Positions 9,942-18,823 of a stretch of 64,000 nt of DNA are shown one piece after another. The DNA lies in NCBI RefSeq assembly GCF_008386395.1, contig NZ_CP043762.1:372001-436000 (forward strand), given 5' to 3'. The position numbers and the translations under genes were made by a program. The notes under the pieces were generated by a model that saw only the letters and a list, made by a program, of their open reading frames with translations, had not been told where the DNA came from and did no database searches. The first letter of the stretch is position 1, and every line of letters begins with the position of its first letter. Source of the stretch: Paenibacillus sp. 37. GTDB lineage: Bacteria > Bacillota > Bacilli > Paenibacillales > Paenibacillaceae.

Positions 9942-12900
9942 AACATCTTGCTATCGCAAAGAGACTAAATCAAGTCATTAAAGTAGAAGCGAAAGATACA
10001 AGCGAAGCGTATTTTTTAGCTACACATAAACCGTTTGAAAAGTTAAAATATGTTCCACGAAATATGAAAAAAGACGAAGTTGACTTCGTACATGAAGAGG
10101 AATTCTTCAATTCCGTATTTGATCATATGGATCAACATCACTTTGTGATGGTAACCGGTGATAACGGATCGGGTAAGTCACATCTTATTCGGTGGGTCAA
10201 AGAACAGCTCTCGTTTTCGGGTCTGATTGATAATGAAAAAGAAACCGTACTATTCATTTCAAGGGCTCAAAGTACACTTCGTGGTGCCTTAGAACAAATT
10301 ATTAATGCTAAGGCCTTCCAAGAGAGCGATATGACAGAAAAGTTGCGTAAATTAGTCCAAGCGAACGAGCATTTGAGCAAGGATGGTTTAAAACAACGCA
10401 TCATTCATCACTTCGCGATTGCAGTAGAGGAAGATGGAGAGAACAGTAACTTTAGTTCTCGAGATCGCAAAGAGTTATATAGTTTCTTAGTGGACCAAGA
10501 CACGCAGCGTTTTCTGATGGGAGAAAGCGGTCCTATCGAACGGATCCAAAAGAAATTGGCTTCAGAAGCTAGAAATGAAGTCATGACGGATGTTACCCCT
10601 CGATATGAACCAAGTGATTTCAGTATTTCACTCTCTCAGTTAGAAACGGTAAAGCGTTCTGACGTTGGAAAACGAGCGCTTCGTTTTGTTGAATCTGTTG
10701 CAGACTCAACGAATTCACTGGAGCAACAAGAGATCCACAGAAAAAGGGAGCGGTATGCTGCGTACCTGAACAATTTTCTGGATCGGGTCGTTCAAGAATG
10801 TACACAATTCCGCGGGACAGATCTAGCAGATATTTTTAAGTTACTTCGGCAAGAATTAAAACGTAACGGTAAAAGTTTAACGTTACTTATTGAAGATATT
10901 ACATCCTTTACAGGCATCGATAAAGCACTAATGGATGTGCTGGCCTATACACATCAGGGTACGGAATACGACGAGTCTCTTTGTCGGTTGATTTCTATCG
11001 TAGGTGTCACAAACTGGTATTATGATACCTCGATCAACGATAACTTTAAGGAACGCGTAACTGCAAATGTCTATGTAGACGATGCCTTCGGCGAAGTATC
11101 AGATGTTGTTGATATGACAGCGCGCTACTTGAATGCTATCTATGTGGAACCTCACTTAGTAGATACTTGGCTCCAAAATGGGGCTAGGAAAGAACACCTT
11201 CCCATCGCGAACGTGTTTAAAGAACACGAATGGGCACATATAAAGATCGACGAATACACAATGACGCTGTTTCCGTTTAACCAAACGGTGCTGGGTCATT
11301 TTCATGAGAAAAAAGAACTAAGAACGCCGCGACGCTTTCTGCAAGACGTCATCTTAAAGTATGTTCATTGGATGACCGTTCATGGCACAGAAATGTTTCC
11401 ACCAGAGTATACGTCATTTGGGCTAGATGTTGCTTGGAAAGATTCTAATGATGATGCTGTATTAAAACGTGAGTCTGCTCCAAATCTGGTAAACCGGTAC
11501 ATGTCATTATTTCGGATCTGGGGAGATCGTACCTTAGATGCTTTTACAACAAATGAGGTTAAAGTTGTTGGTGGTCTTTCAGAAGATGTTTTCCGTTCAT
11601 TTGGGCTACCACTTTTAAAGGGGCATACTGTAACATCATCAATTGGAAATGGCAATAGGAGAACCGCTCAAGAGCCGATAGCGATCGGACAGGGCACGAA
11701 ACCAAGTTCTGAAAACGGATTAATTGTAAATCGACTTAATCCTAAAGATATCCCTAGTGGTGAGTCTAAACGTGGCGGAAATAATAAAGTTATATCCCCT
11801 CCACCAGACTATATCGAACCAGCTCCTTCCCAGACCAACGAAGATCCAAAAGAGAAACGCTTCCGTGAAACCGAACGTGAAATTGAGAAGTGGATGGATG
11901 GCGAAAAGCTGATTTCGAAGTTACTTGAAGAATTGATTAACGTTGTGAATGAATTTATACGTTGGGAAGATAATGGTGTATCTGCTTTGCAAGTTAAAGA
12001 GTATTTTAATACGCGCCGAGTAACAATTGAGGATTATTTCAATAATATGTCTGCAGTAAACACTCTTATCTTTCAAAGAAGTCATTCACTTAAATATGCT
12101 TTACTAGCACTAGCCGCATGGAAAGAACGAGGTGCAAAATCATGGGATTTTAATGGTGCGGAAGAATATGCACTAGCTCTATACGATTGGATGAGTGAGC
12201 AGGAAAAAAACATTATTGAGTTCACCCGAGATCCATTCCAAACCGGTACTTCATCTATGCAGATGAATGAGTACACGACGATGGGACAGTTGGTTGCCAT
12301 CACACTAAGCGGGTCACTTACAGGGACAATTTTAACGGTAGAAGGGCTATATCAAGAATTAGCTAATTATATCTTGCCGGTAAAAGTGGACGTCACTCGT
12401 GACTCTAAATGGCAAGCTCTTCAGAGGTTACTTCCAAGTGATCCCAAAGAACTTAGTGAACGATTTTTACGCCACTTCAATTTAGTTCAAGGTGAAATTA
12501 AAAATGGGACCAATACGCCTGTATTTTACTTGCAAGTTGCAAAAATACTGCCTGTCTTAGAGAAAGTTTTAAAAGACGATTGGGCGTTTGATCAACTTTC
12601 ACTTCCAGAACGACCGCGTTCTAAAGGTGATGCGTGGTATCAATCCATTCATTTGTTGCATGATATCGTGAAGTCCCTTCCTGAAGCTACTAGAGCCGAA
12701 TATTCAAAGGCGGAACAGTTTTCTAAACATTTGCAGAACTTAATTGGAGAGGATATAAACGAAGTTGGTGTCCTCTTTGATGAAATGAAAGAAATGTTAA
12801 ACTGGCTTACAGCACAAAGAGAGAATTACGATCCAGCATCATTTGATTGGTTGAAATCGAATCATTGCAACCCTAGTTTAATTACGCCTCATTTACATGC

Positions 12901-13174
12901 GATTTCTTTGCTTACGGATAGGAAGGGAGAAGCAAGTCAGTTTATTGGTCTGTCCCAAGATCCGATCTCGATACTTCGCCCTTACCACGAAGCGATTGTG
13001 AATTTTCATAATCTTCTGGATCAACTGGAATCTAGATATAAACAACGTCTCTCTCAGTCTAGTCAGGCATCCAATGCAACTACGAATGTAGAAGAGAAAA
13101 CCAAGATTATACTCAAAACTTGGTATGAAGAACTTCAATTGTTGAGTGAGGAGGTGCTCCATGCTAAAAGATAG
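9938..13174 (+). CDS. dpdH: DpdH, large P-loop ATPase
   Basis: A 1078-residue P-loop ATPase. Walker A (TGDNGSGKSHL) lies near residues 72-82 and a likely Walker B (LTLLIEDITSF) near 311-322, which places it in the AAA/STAND-like group rather than among the helicases. A proline- and polar-rich linker near residues 590-640 is followed by a helical C-terminal half. Large ATPases of this kind are DpdH in Dpd clusters and probably provide an ATP-dependent switch for the restriction machinery. It overlaps dpdG by ATGA and extends 14 bases into dpdI. Identity as a P-loop ATPase is firm; the name rests on gene order. Confidence 0.75.
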   Translation: MKHLAIAKRLNQVIKVEAKDTSEAYFLATHKPFEKLKYVPRNMKKDEVDFVHEEEFFNSVFDHMDQHHFVMVTGDNGSGKSHLIRWVKEQLSFSGLIDNEKETVLFISRAQSTLRGALEQIINAKAFQESDMTEKLRKLVQANEHLSKDGLKQRIIHHFAIAVEEDGENSNFSSRDRKELYSFLVDQDTQRFLMGESGPIERIQKKLASEARNEVMTDVTPRYEPSDFSISLSQLETVKRSDVGKRALRFVESVADSTNSLEQQEIHRKRERYAAYLNNFLDRVVQECTQFRGTDLADIFKLLRQELKRNGKSLTLLIEDITSFTGIDKALMDVLAYTHQGTEYDESLCRLISIVGVTNWYYDTSINDNFKERVTANVYVDDAFGEVSDVVDMTARYLNAIYVEPHLVDTWLQNGARKEHLPIANVFKEHEWAHIKIDEYTMTLFPFNQTVLGHFHEKKELRTPRRFLQDVILKYVHWMTVHGTEMFPPEYTSFGLDVAWKDSNDDAVLKRESAPNLVNRYMSLFRIWGDRTLDAFTTNEVKVVGGLSEDVFRSFGLPLLKGHTVTSSIGNGNRRTAQEPIAIGQGTKPSSENGLIVNRLNPKDIPSGESKRGGNNKVISPPPDYIEPAPSQTNEDPKEKRFRETEREIEKWMDGEKLISKLLEELINVVNEFIRWEDNGVSALQVKEYFNTRRVTIEDYFNNMSAVNTLIFQRSHSLKYALLALAAWKERGAKSWDFNGAEEYALALYDWMSEQEKNIIEFTRDPFQTGTSSMQMNEYTTMGQLVAITLSGSLTGTILTVEGLYQELANYILPVKVDVTRDSKWQALQRLLPSDPKELSERFLRHFNLVQGEIKNGTNTPVFYLQVAKILPVLEKVLKDDWAFDQLSLPERPRSKGDAWYQSIHLLHDIVKSLPEATRAEYSKAEQFSKHLQNLIGEDINEVGVLFDEMKEMLNWLTAQRENYDPASFDWLKSNHCNPSLITPHLHAISLLTDRKGEASQFIGLSQDPISILRPYHEAIVNFHNLLDQLESRYKQRLSQSSQASNATTNVEEKTKIILKTWYEELQLLSEEVLHAKR

Positions 13175-13814
13175 GATAAAATCTACACAGTTATTAATTC
13201 AACAGGTAAAAGAAGCCCAACAAGTCCAGGATCGGCATAGACGAAGTGAAGAATTTGGTCAACTTGTTCAGGAAAAGGTTCCTACTTTTGTTAAAGAAGT
13301 AAGAGCCATTCGGATGGTTGAGAAAAACTACCCGGGGCAATGGCATCTATCTTCAGTAAATGAGACCATGCAGAGCTTAAAAGAGCTAATGCTTAATATT
13401 AGACATGAACCGAGAGGAAAGTTTGGGAATATCGTGCGGTCTTTTGAGCCCCTCCAACGTGAGGCTAAGATGCAGTGGCCTGCTATTGCAAAAGAACAGC
13501 ATCAAGATAATAAAAAGGCGTTAGAAGTTTTCCGTCGTATTCATCAAGAAACTAGCAAACTTGATAACATACTTCAGGAATTCACTAGTATAGAGAAAAA
13601 ATGGCCACTCTCAGAGCAAGATTTGATCCGTTATCAAAATGTTCTTAAAGAGGCGACGCAATTTATCACTACGCTCGGGGCAAGTTCACAGATCCAACAA
13701 TTTCTCGAGAAGATGGCTGCAGGCAAGGCAACTCTGAATGATCTAAATGATGAAGTGTTGCAGTGGATTCGATCTCAAGACTTAACTTCTCGCGTATTCA
13801 TGACATTTAAATGA
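13161..13814 (+). CDS. dpdI: DpdI, small coiled-coil Dpd component
   Basis: A 217-residue, highly charged and helical protein with repeated Glu/Gln/Lys heptad-like stretches and no enzymatic motif. Start chosen at ATG 13161 because AGGAGG ends 7 bases upstream; a GTG at 13146 precedes that site and is unlikely. It overlaps the end of dpdH by 14 bases and is followed within 10 bases by dpdJ. It probably bridges DpdH and DpdJ, but this is inference from position only. Confidence 0.6.
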   Translation: MLKDRIKSTQLLIQQVKEAQQVQDRHRRSEEFGQLVQEKVPTFVKEVRAIRMVEKNYPGQWHLSSVNETMQSLKELMLNIRHEPRGKFGNIVRSFEPLQREAKMQWPAIAKEQHQDNKKALEVFRRIHQETSKLDNILQEFTSIEKKWPLSEQDLIRYQNVLKEATQFITTLGASSQIQQFLEKMAAGKATLNDLNDEVLQWIRSQDLTSRVFMTFK

Positions 13815-13824
13815 GGTGAACAAG

Positions 13825-16800
13825 GTGGTCCGCTCACGGTTTGATCTATTGTGTGAAGAACTTCTATCTCAAATCGAACGTAAGGAAAATCAGTTGTTAG
13901 AATGGGGCTTCATTGGTGGTTCAATAGATGCGTATGATATCCTTGAACCATTAATTGAACAACCACCTTCAAAGGTGATTAGCCAGTTGATAGATGAACT
14001 AGCAATTGATACTTCAACCATTCCTGTTATTATTGAAAACCTAACGGAACGAAAACTGATGTTTCCCGTTTCACCGGATCGCTTCCGTACCCGTTATGCG
14101 GAAGCGTTTCGATTACTACTACTTTTGAAGCAAAGATTTAGTACGAAGGACTGGCAGACTGGCCGTAACTTAGTAAGTCATATAAAACCGTTGTTATCAT
14201 ATCGAAAATATCCAAAACGAGATCAGAGAATGGCTGAGGTCCTCGATTACTTAAACACACTTAAGATTGATAATCGTACGCAACAAGCAGTACGCGCTTT
14301 AATACGTGAAGGTAAAGTGGAACTTGCTTCCTTTCAATTACGTTCCTTACGCCAGCTTTTACAATGGACAAGGCAACCTAAAGATCAAGCGACAATCATA
14401 GGTGCCGGAACGGGTTCCGGAAAAACAAAGGCCTTCTATCTCCCTGTTTTTAGTCATTTGACAGCGCTCTTGGAGAAAGATCCTCGTACATGGACAAAGG
14501 TCATTGGGATTTATCCGCGTATCGAGTTGTTAAAAGACCAGTTCCGTGAAGCCGTTGCTGAAATAAAAGCGTTACAAGATTACTGTACAACGTTGAATAT
14601 TCGTAGCCTCACTATAGGGGTTTTTTATGGAGATACACCAAATACAGCCCATGAGGTCATTCTAAGTAAATTTCGGAAATGGAAGAAACAAGACAATGGT
14701 TATGTTTGCCCGTCACTCTCCTGTCCAACATGCGGTTCGGCAATGGTTTGGCACGAGGAAGATGTGGAATGGGAAATCAACCATGGAGGTACTGGAGAAA
14801 AAGAGCGTTTAACTTGTGAAGATCATACTTGCGGATTCCATGTCGGTCCCGGACAAATCATCCTTACAAGAAAAAGGATGATTGCACATCCACCTGATGT
14901 TTTGTTTACATCGACGGAAATGTTGAATCGTAAATTAACAAATATTGTGGAACGTCGACTGTTTGGTGTTGGCTCTATTGAACCCCCTTTATTTGTGCTA
15001 ATGGACGAAGTTCACATTTATGAAGGAGTGAGCGGTGCTCATGTCGCTTATCTGCTTCGCCGTTGGCGTAAACAAATGCGCCGAGGAGAAGAAACACGCG
15101 GAACGCACTTCGTCGGATTATCAGCAACACTTTCAAATCCAAAATCTTTCTTCTCTCAATTAACTGGGTTGAGGGAAGAATTAGTTGACTATATTACACC
15201 AGGTGAAGATGAGATGGTCTCTGAAGGCATGGAGTACAACCTAATTGTTCGGGGAGATCCTTTTTCAGCGACATCAATCTTATCGACGTCGGTACAAACA
15301 GCCATGTTAATGGGTCGCATTTTAGATCCGTTACATGAAGATGTTTCACGAGGGGCTATTGGTTCCAAGTTATTCGGTTTTACCGATAAACTGGATGTTA
15401 TTAATCGTTGGTATCATATCGAAGTGGATGCAGAGAAGTATAAGAAACTTAGTCAATATCGAGATTACGATCTCTTTCAAGATGTTTATGATGGCACTGT
15501 TGCGGCCCAAGTAGCACTAGGTCAAATTTGGACAATACCGAAAATGATTCATTCTAGTAGTTTACGTGAGCCATTAACATTGGATATTACCTCTTCACAG
15601 CATAAAGGGGTTAAAGACACGGCTAAATTGGTTATTGCAACAAGTACATTGGAAGTCGGTTATAACGACACCAAAGTGGGTGCTGTGATTCAACATAAGG
15701 CGCCGCGTAACTTAGCGTCATTCTTGCAACGTAAAGGCCGTGCCGGTCGCTCACGGGGGATGCGCCCGTGGACTATTGTAGTAACGTCTGCGTATGGGCG
15801 AGATCGTTACGTTTATGATTACCCTGAGCAACTCTTTCAACCAACACTAAACGACCTTTCTCTTCCCCTACGCAACTCCTATGTGCAGCGTATTCAGTTA
15901 GCATTTACCTTGCTCGAGTATCTAACGGGTAAGTTGGTGGCATCCGGAAGTTCAGTCGATCTGCGATATCTTTTCACGGAAGAGGGCTCGCAGAGGTATG
16001 CAAGAGAAAACCGGATCATCATGAATGAATTGAAGCGACTACTAAATGGCGATGACGAAGAATGGAAAGCTTACGCGAAAGACGCAATACTTGTATCTGA
16101 AGCTGAATTATTAAGACTACTGTGGACACCGCCACGTTCTTTTTGGTTTGAGTTACTACCAACACTTTACTTACAACTTTCTTCAAATTATGCTTTGGCA
16201 GATGATGATCAAAAACGAGAGCCGCTCCGTGGGTTTATTCCCAAGACGCTCTTCACGGCATTGGATGTTTCTGAGTTAACGTTTCATGTACCTAATGGGA
16301 AAGAAGAGACATTAGCGCTTGTGCCAGGTATGACAGAATTTGCACCGGGGAACGTATCCAAACGGTTTGTAAATGCAGAATGGATCACAGAAGCACACTG
16401 GATCACCAGTGAAACAGGCATCGTCGAGTTAGACGGGGAAGACCTGAAGTCAAAACGAATCACAGAAGTTCCAGTAATGGATGATACGGTGGACCACGAA
16501 AAAAACTTATCGGTTTATGAGCCTTACATGATAAAACTACAACAAATCCCTAAAGAGGTTTCGGACCGTTCAACAGGATTTCATGACTGGGACACACATA
16601 TCAAACCAAGTACTGATGGAGACAATGATAAACGAATAACATGGCATACGGAAAGTGCACTAGCCCCGCTATTAAAACAAGTAATTAGTTATACAAGTGA
16701 AGAGAACAACTATGTCATATTTACACGTTATTCAGCACGTGTAACATCTGAACTCAAATATAAGAAGTCTGAAATGGGTTCCGTCACTCGTATATTTGAG

Positions 16801-18321
16801 TTCAGTTATGAGCAAAAGCCTGCGGCACTTGGCTTCCAGCGTTATGTCGATGCCTTAGCTTTTGAAATTCATGACTACGACTTAGCCCCGCTATTTAACC
16901 ACGAGCAATGGGAACGTATTGTGGAAGAGTCAATACCGACTTTTTATGCGCATGTAGTGAGATCTAATAGTGAAATCGCGTCTAGGTTAAATTCGTTTGA
17001 AATTGACTGGTTGACGCAAATCATCCTATCTTCTATTGTGGCTACAGCGGTCAGCAGGCAGAGCAGTCTGTCTGAAGCCATTCAGGAGTTTAAAGAAAAG
17101 GCGGAAGCCATCAGCAAGCGAACACTCCAAGTCATCTTCCATTCCACCATTGTGGATGCAGGAGATCAAGATCGAGATAGTGCAGAAGATAGTAAAGTTC
17201 TCTTGAATTTGTATTCGCTAATTCAGGATAATGAACTGATGGACTCTTTTTTGAAATTACTTGAACCGTTAAATGGAGATTTGCGGCAAGATGCTGCTTT
17301 TATAGAGTGGGTAGATAAAACAACCACAACAACTCTAGCCGCAGCTGTTTATCGAGCGTTAGGCGAAATGTTACCGGATGTCAATGTTGAAGATCTATTA
17401 GTGGATATCCAAGGTAAATGGATTTACTTGTCTGAGACTGAATCAGGTGGTTTAGGAATCATTAGTAAGCTAGCTGCTGTCATGCGCCATTCGACAGGTA
17501 AGTTTGAAGAGTACATGATAAAAAGTCTGCGCACGTGTGCAAGAAATAAAGTGACGACATCGTTAAAAGCAGCACTTCCACTTTTAGAGGAATGGCCATT
17601 ACAAGAGATTGTTGCACAGATTCGTCAAGAGCGACGTGTGGAGCAGCAACAAGATTTGCTCGAGCATTTACTAGATACATTAGAACGTGCTGGAATTCCG
17701 CCAAAACGCGAGTTTGTTGTCAGCTTAGTGACCAAATATTTGCGTAGTCACAGTACAACTGAACTTGACCGATTTACAAAGGAACTGCATGATCTTTGGC
17801 ATGAGGAGAGTCGCAGAATAGGGTGTCACATCAGTGCTAACATTTTTGCAGTGGCGTGCCTGAGACTTGAACATATTGCCGAACAGGCAGATTTGCTTCT
17901 GGGCCTTATTGGAAGTGATGAGGAACAACAGCAAAAGCAACGGTATTTGTTTATTGAATCTTTATTGCTTAGTGATTGCCATGAATCCTGTCCGGAATGT
18001 TTGGAACTATATTCGCCTTTTCAGAAATTTATGAAGCCGTCTAGAATCATTACAGAACATCTCTTAAAACCCATATATACTACTTATTATGCGGAGAGCG
18101 AGTGGAAGGCACGAGTTCAGCAAGCACTCGGGCGTGGTAGTCGTGTGAAATTAGTTGTGAGTTTTGAAGAGAGAGAGCAACTTCAATTGGATATGCTGCA
18201 ACTTCTAAATTCACCAATTGAAATGGAGTTTGAGGTATTCTTCCCTTACATTCATTCTGTTCATAATCACGGGATGGAATGGTATTATGACTTGCGCGTG
18301 CGAGAGGTGTCACATGCTTAG
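13825..18321 (+). CDS. dpdJ: DpdJ, very large DEVH-box helicase
   Basis: Superfamily 2 helicase of about 1498 residues. Walker A (GAGTGSGKT) lies near residues 193-201, the DEVH box (VLMDEVHIYEG) near 391-401, SAT (GLSATLSNP) near 431, and the C-terminal lobe has LQRKGRAGRSRG near 634. An insertion near residues 292-345 holds paired cysteines (CPSLSCPTCG and CEDHTCG) that look like a zinc ribbon. A second cysteine cluster (CHESCPECL) near 1386-1394 resembles the DUF1998-type ends of other large defence helicases. Start: GTG 13825 has GAGGTGA about 5 bases upstream, while GTG 13816 lies within that site. It overlaps dpdK by 8 bases. Helicase identity is firm; the role as DpdJ follows from the cluster. 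Confidence 0.8.
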   Translation: MVRSRFDLLCEELLSQIERKENQLLEWGFIGGSIDAYDILEPLIEQPPSKVISQLIDELAIDTSTIPVIIENLTERKLMFPVSPDRFRTRYAEAFRLLLLLKQRFSTKDWQTGRNLVSHIKPLLSYRKYPKRDQRMAEVLDYLNTLKIDNRTQQAVRALIREGKVELASFQLRSLRQLLQWTRQPKDQATIIGAGTGSGKTKAFYLPVFSHLTALLEKDPRTWTKVIGIYPRIELLKDQFREAVAEIKALQDYCTTLNIRSLTIGVFYGDTPNTAHEVILSKFRKWKKQDNGYVCPSLSCPTCGSAMVWHEEDVEWEINHGGTGEKERLTCEDHTCGFHVGPGQIILTRKRMIAHPPDVLFTSTEMLNRKLTNIVERRLFGVGSIEPPLFVLMDEVHIYEGVSGAHVAYLLRRWRKQMRRGEETRGTHFVGLSATLSNPKSFFSQLTGLREELVDYITPGEDEMVSEGMEYNLIVRGDPFSATSILSTSVQTAMLMGRILDPLHEDVSRGAIGSKLFGFTDKLDVINRWYHIEVDAEKYKKLSQYRDYDLFQDVYDGTVAAQVALGQIWTIPKMIHSSSLREPLTLDITSSQHKGVKDTAKLVIATSTLEVGYNDTKVGAVIQHKAPRNLASFLQRKGRAGRSRGMRPWTIVVTSAYGRDRYVYDYPEQLFQPTLNDLSLPLRNSYVQRIQLAFTLLEYLTGKLVASGSSVDLRYLFTEEGSQRYARENRIIMNELKRLLNGDDEEWKAYAKDAILVSEAELLRLLWTPPRSFWFELLPTLYLQLSSNYALADDDQKREPLRGFIPKTLFTALDVSELTFHVPNGKEETLALVPGMTEFAPGNVSKRFVNAEWITEAHWITSETGIVELDGEDLKSKRITEVPVMDDTVDHEKNLSVYEPYMIKLQQIPKEVSDRSTGFHDWDTHIKPSTDGDNDKRITWHTESALAPLLKQVISYTSEENNYVIFTRYSARVTSELKYKKSEMGSVTRIFEFSYEQKPAALGFQRYVDALAFEIHDYDLAPLFNHEQWERIVEESIPTFYAHVVRSNSEIASRLNSFEIDWLTQIILSSIVATAVSRQSSLSEAIQEFKEKAEAISKRTLQVIFHSTIVDAGDQDRDSAEDSKVLLNLYSLIQDNELMDSFLKLLEPLNGDLRQDAAFIEWVDKTTTTTLAAAVYRALGEMLPDVNVEDLLVDIQGKWIYLSETESGGLGIISKLAAVMRHSTGKFEEYMIKSLRTCARNKVTTSLKAALPLLEEWPLQEIVAQIRQERRVEQQQDLLEHLLDTLERAGIPPKREFVVSLVTKYLRSHSTTELDRFTKELHDLWHEESRRIGCHISANIFAVACLRLEHIAEQADLLLGLIGSDEEQQQKQRYLFIESLLLSDCHESCPECLELYSPFQKFMKPSRIITEHLLKPIYTTYYAESEWKARVQQALGRGSRVKLVVSFEEREQLQLDMLQLLNSPIEMEFEVFFPYIHSVHNHGMEWYYDLRVREVSHA

Positions 18322-18823
18322 ACGAACGTTAAATGTCCGAACCGGACAAAAAACTCTAAAAGATACAATAGCCTCATTATTAGTTACTGAACTCATGAGT
18401 CCTAGTAATGAAATTTACTTTGTGATAAACCGGTTAAGTGATGTTGCGCTCTTGGATAATCAACTCGAGACTTATTCGGATCAGTTCCCTCGTGTACAGC
18501 GAAGATGGATCCATCTGTCTGATATTCTATATGCGCTGTCAGCAAAAGGGGCATCCGTTCGTATTATTTGTAATACAGAGCACCTACAGACTCAAAGAAC
18601 AATTGTGGAGTTTAATAAAAAAATTGAAATACGTCATCAAACCGTTGGATTCGAGCACGAAGGGCTATTTACGGAACGACTATCGTTAAGTGGTACCTTG
18701 GCGTTCTCAGATCAGGGTTCCTATACAGGATCGGAACAAGTCGTTCTGAATTTGGAACCGTCTGAAGTTTTGAATGTATGGAATAAAGCACGGCATTCTT
18801 GGGAGGTGACTGAGCAATTATGA
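18314..18823 (+). CDS. dpdK: DpdK, phospholipase D-like protein with degenerate HKD
   Basis: A 169-residue protein. The region EHEGLFTERLSLSG near residues 116-129 lines up with the HxK part of phospholipase D-type nucleases, but the lysine is replaced: H-E-G instead of H-x-K. Catalysis may therefore be lost or altered. Start chosen at ATG 18314 with GAGAGGTG just upstream, overlapping dpdJ by 8 bases; an in-frame upstream extension to 18218 would run inside dpdJ. It overlaps the second DpdD-like gene by ATGA. PLD-like DpdK is the usual nuclease candidate of Dpd restriction. Confidence 0.6.
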   Translation: MLRRTLNVRTGQKTLKDTIASLLVTELMSPSNEIYFVINRLSDVALLDNQLETYSDQFPRVQRRWIHLSDILYALSAKGASVRIICNTEHLQTQRTIVEFNKKIEIRHQTVGFEHEGLFTERLSLSGTLAFSDQGSYTGSEQVVLNLEPSEVLNVWNKARHSWEVTEQL

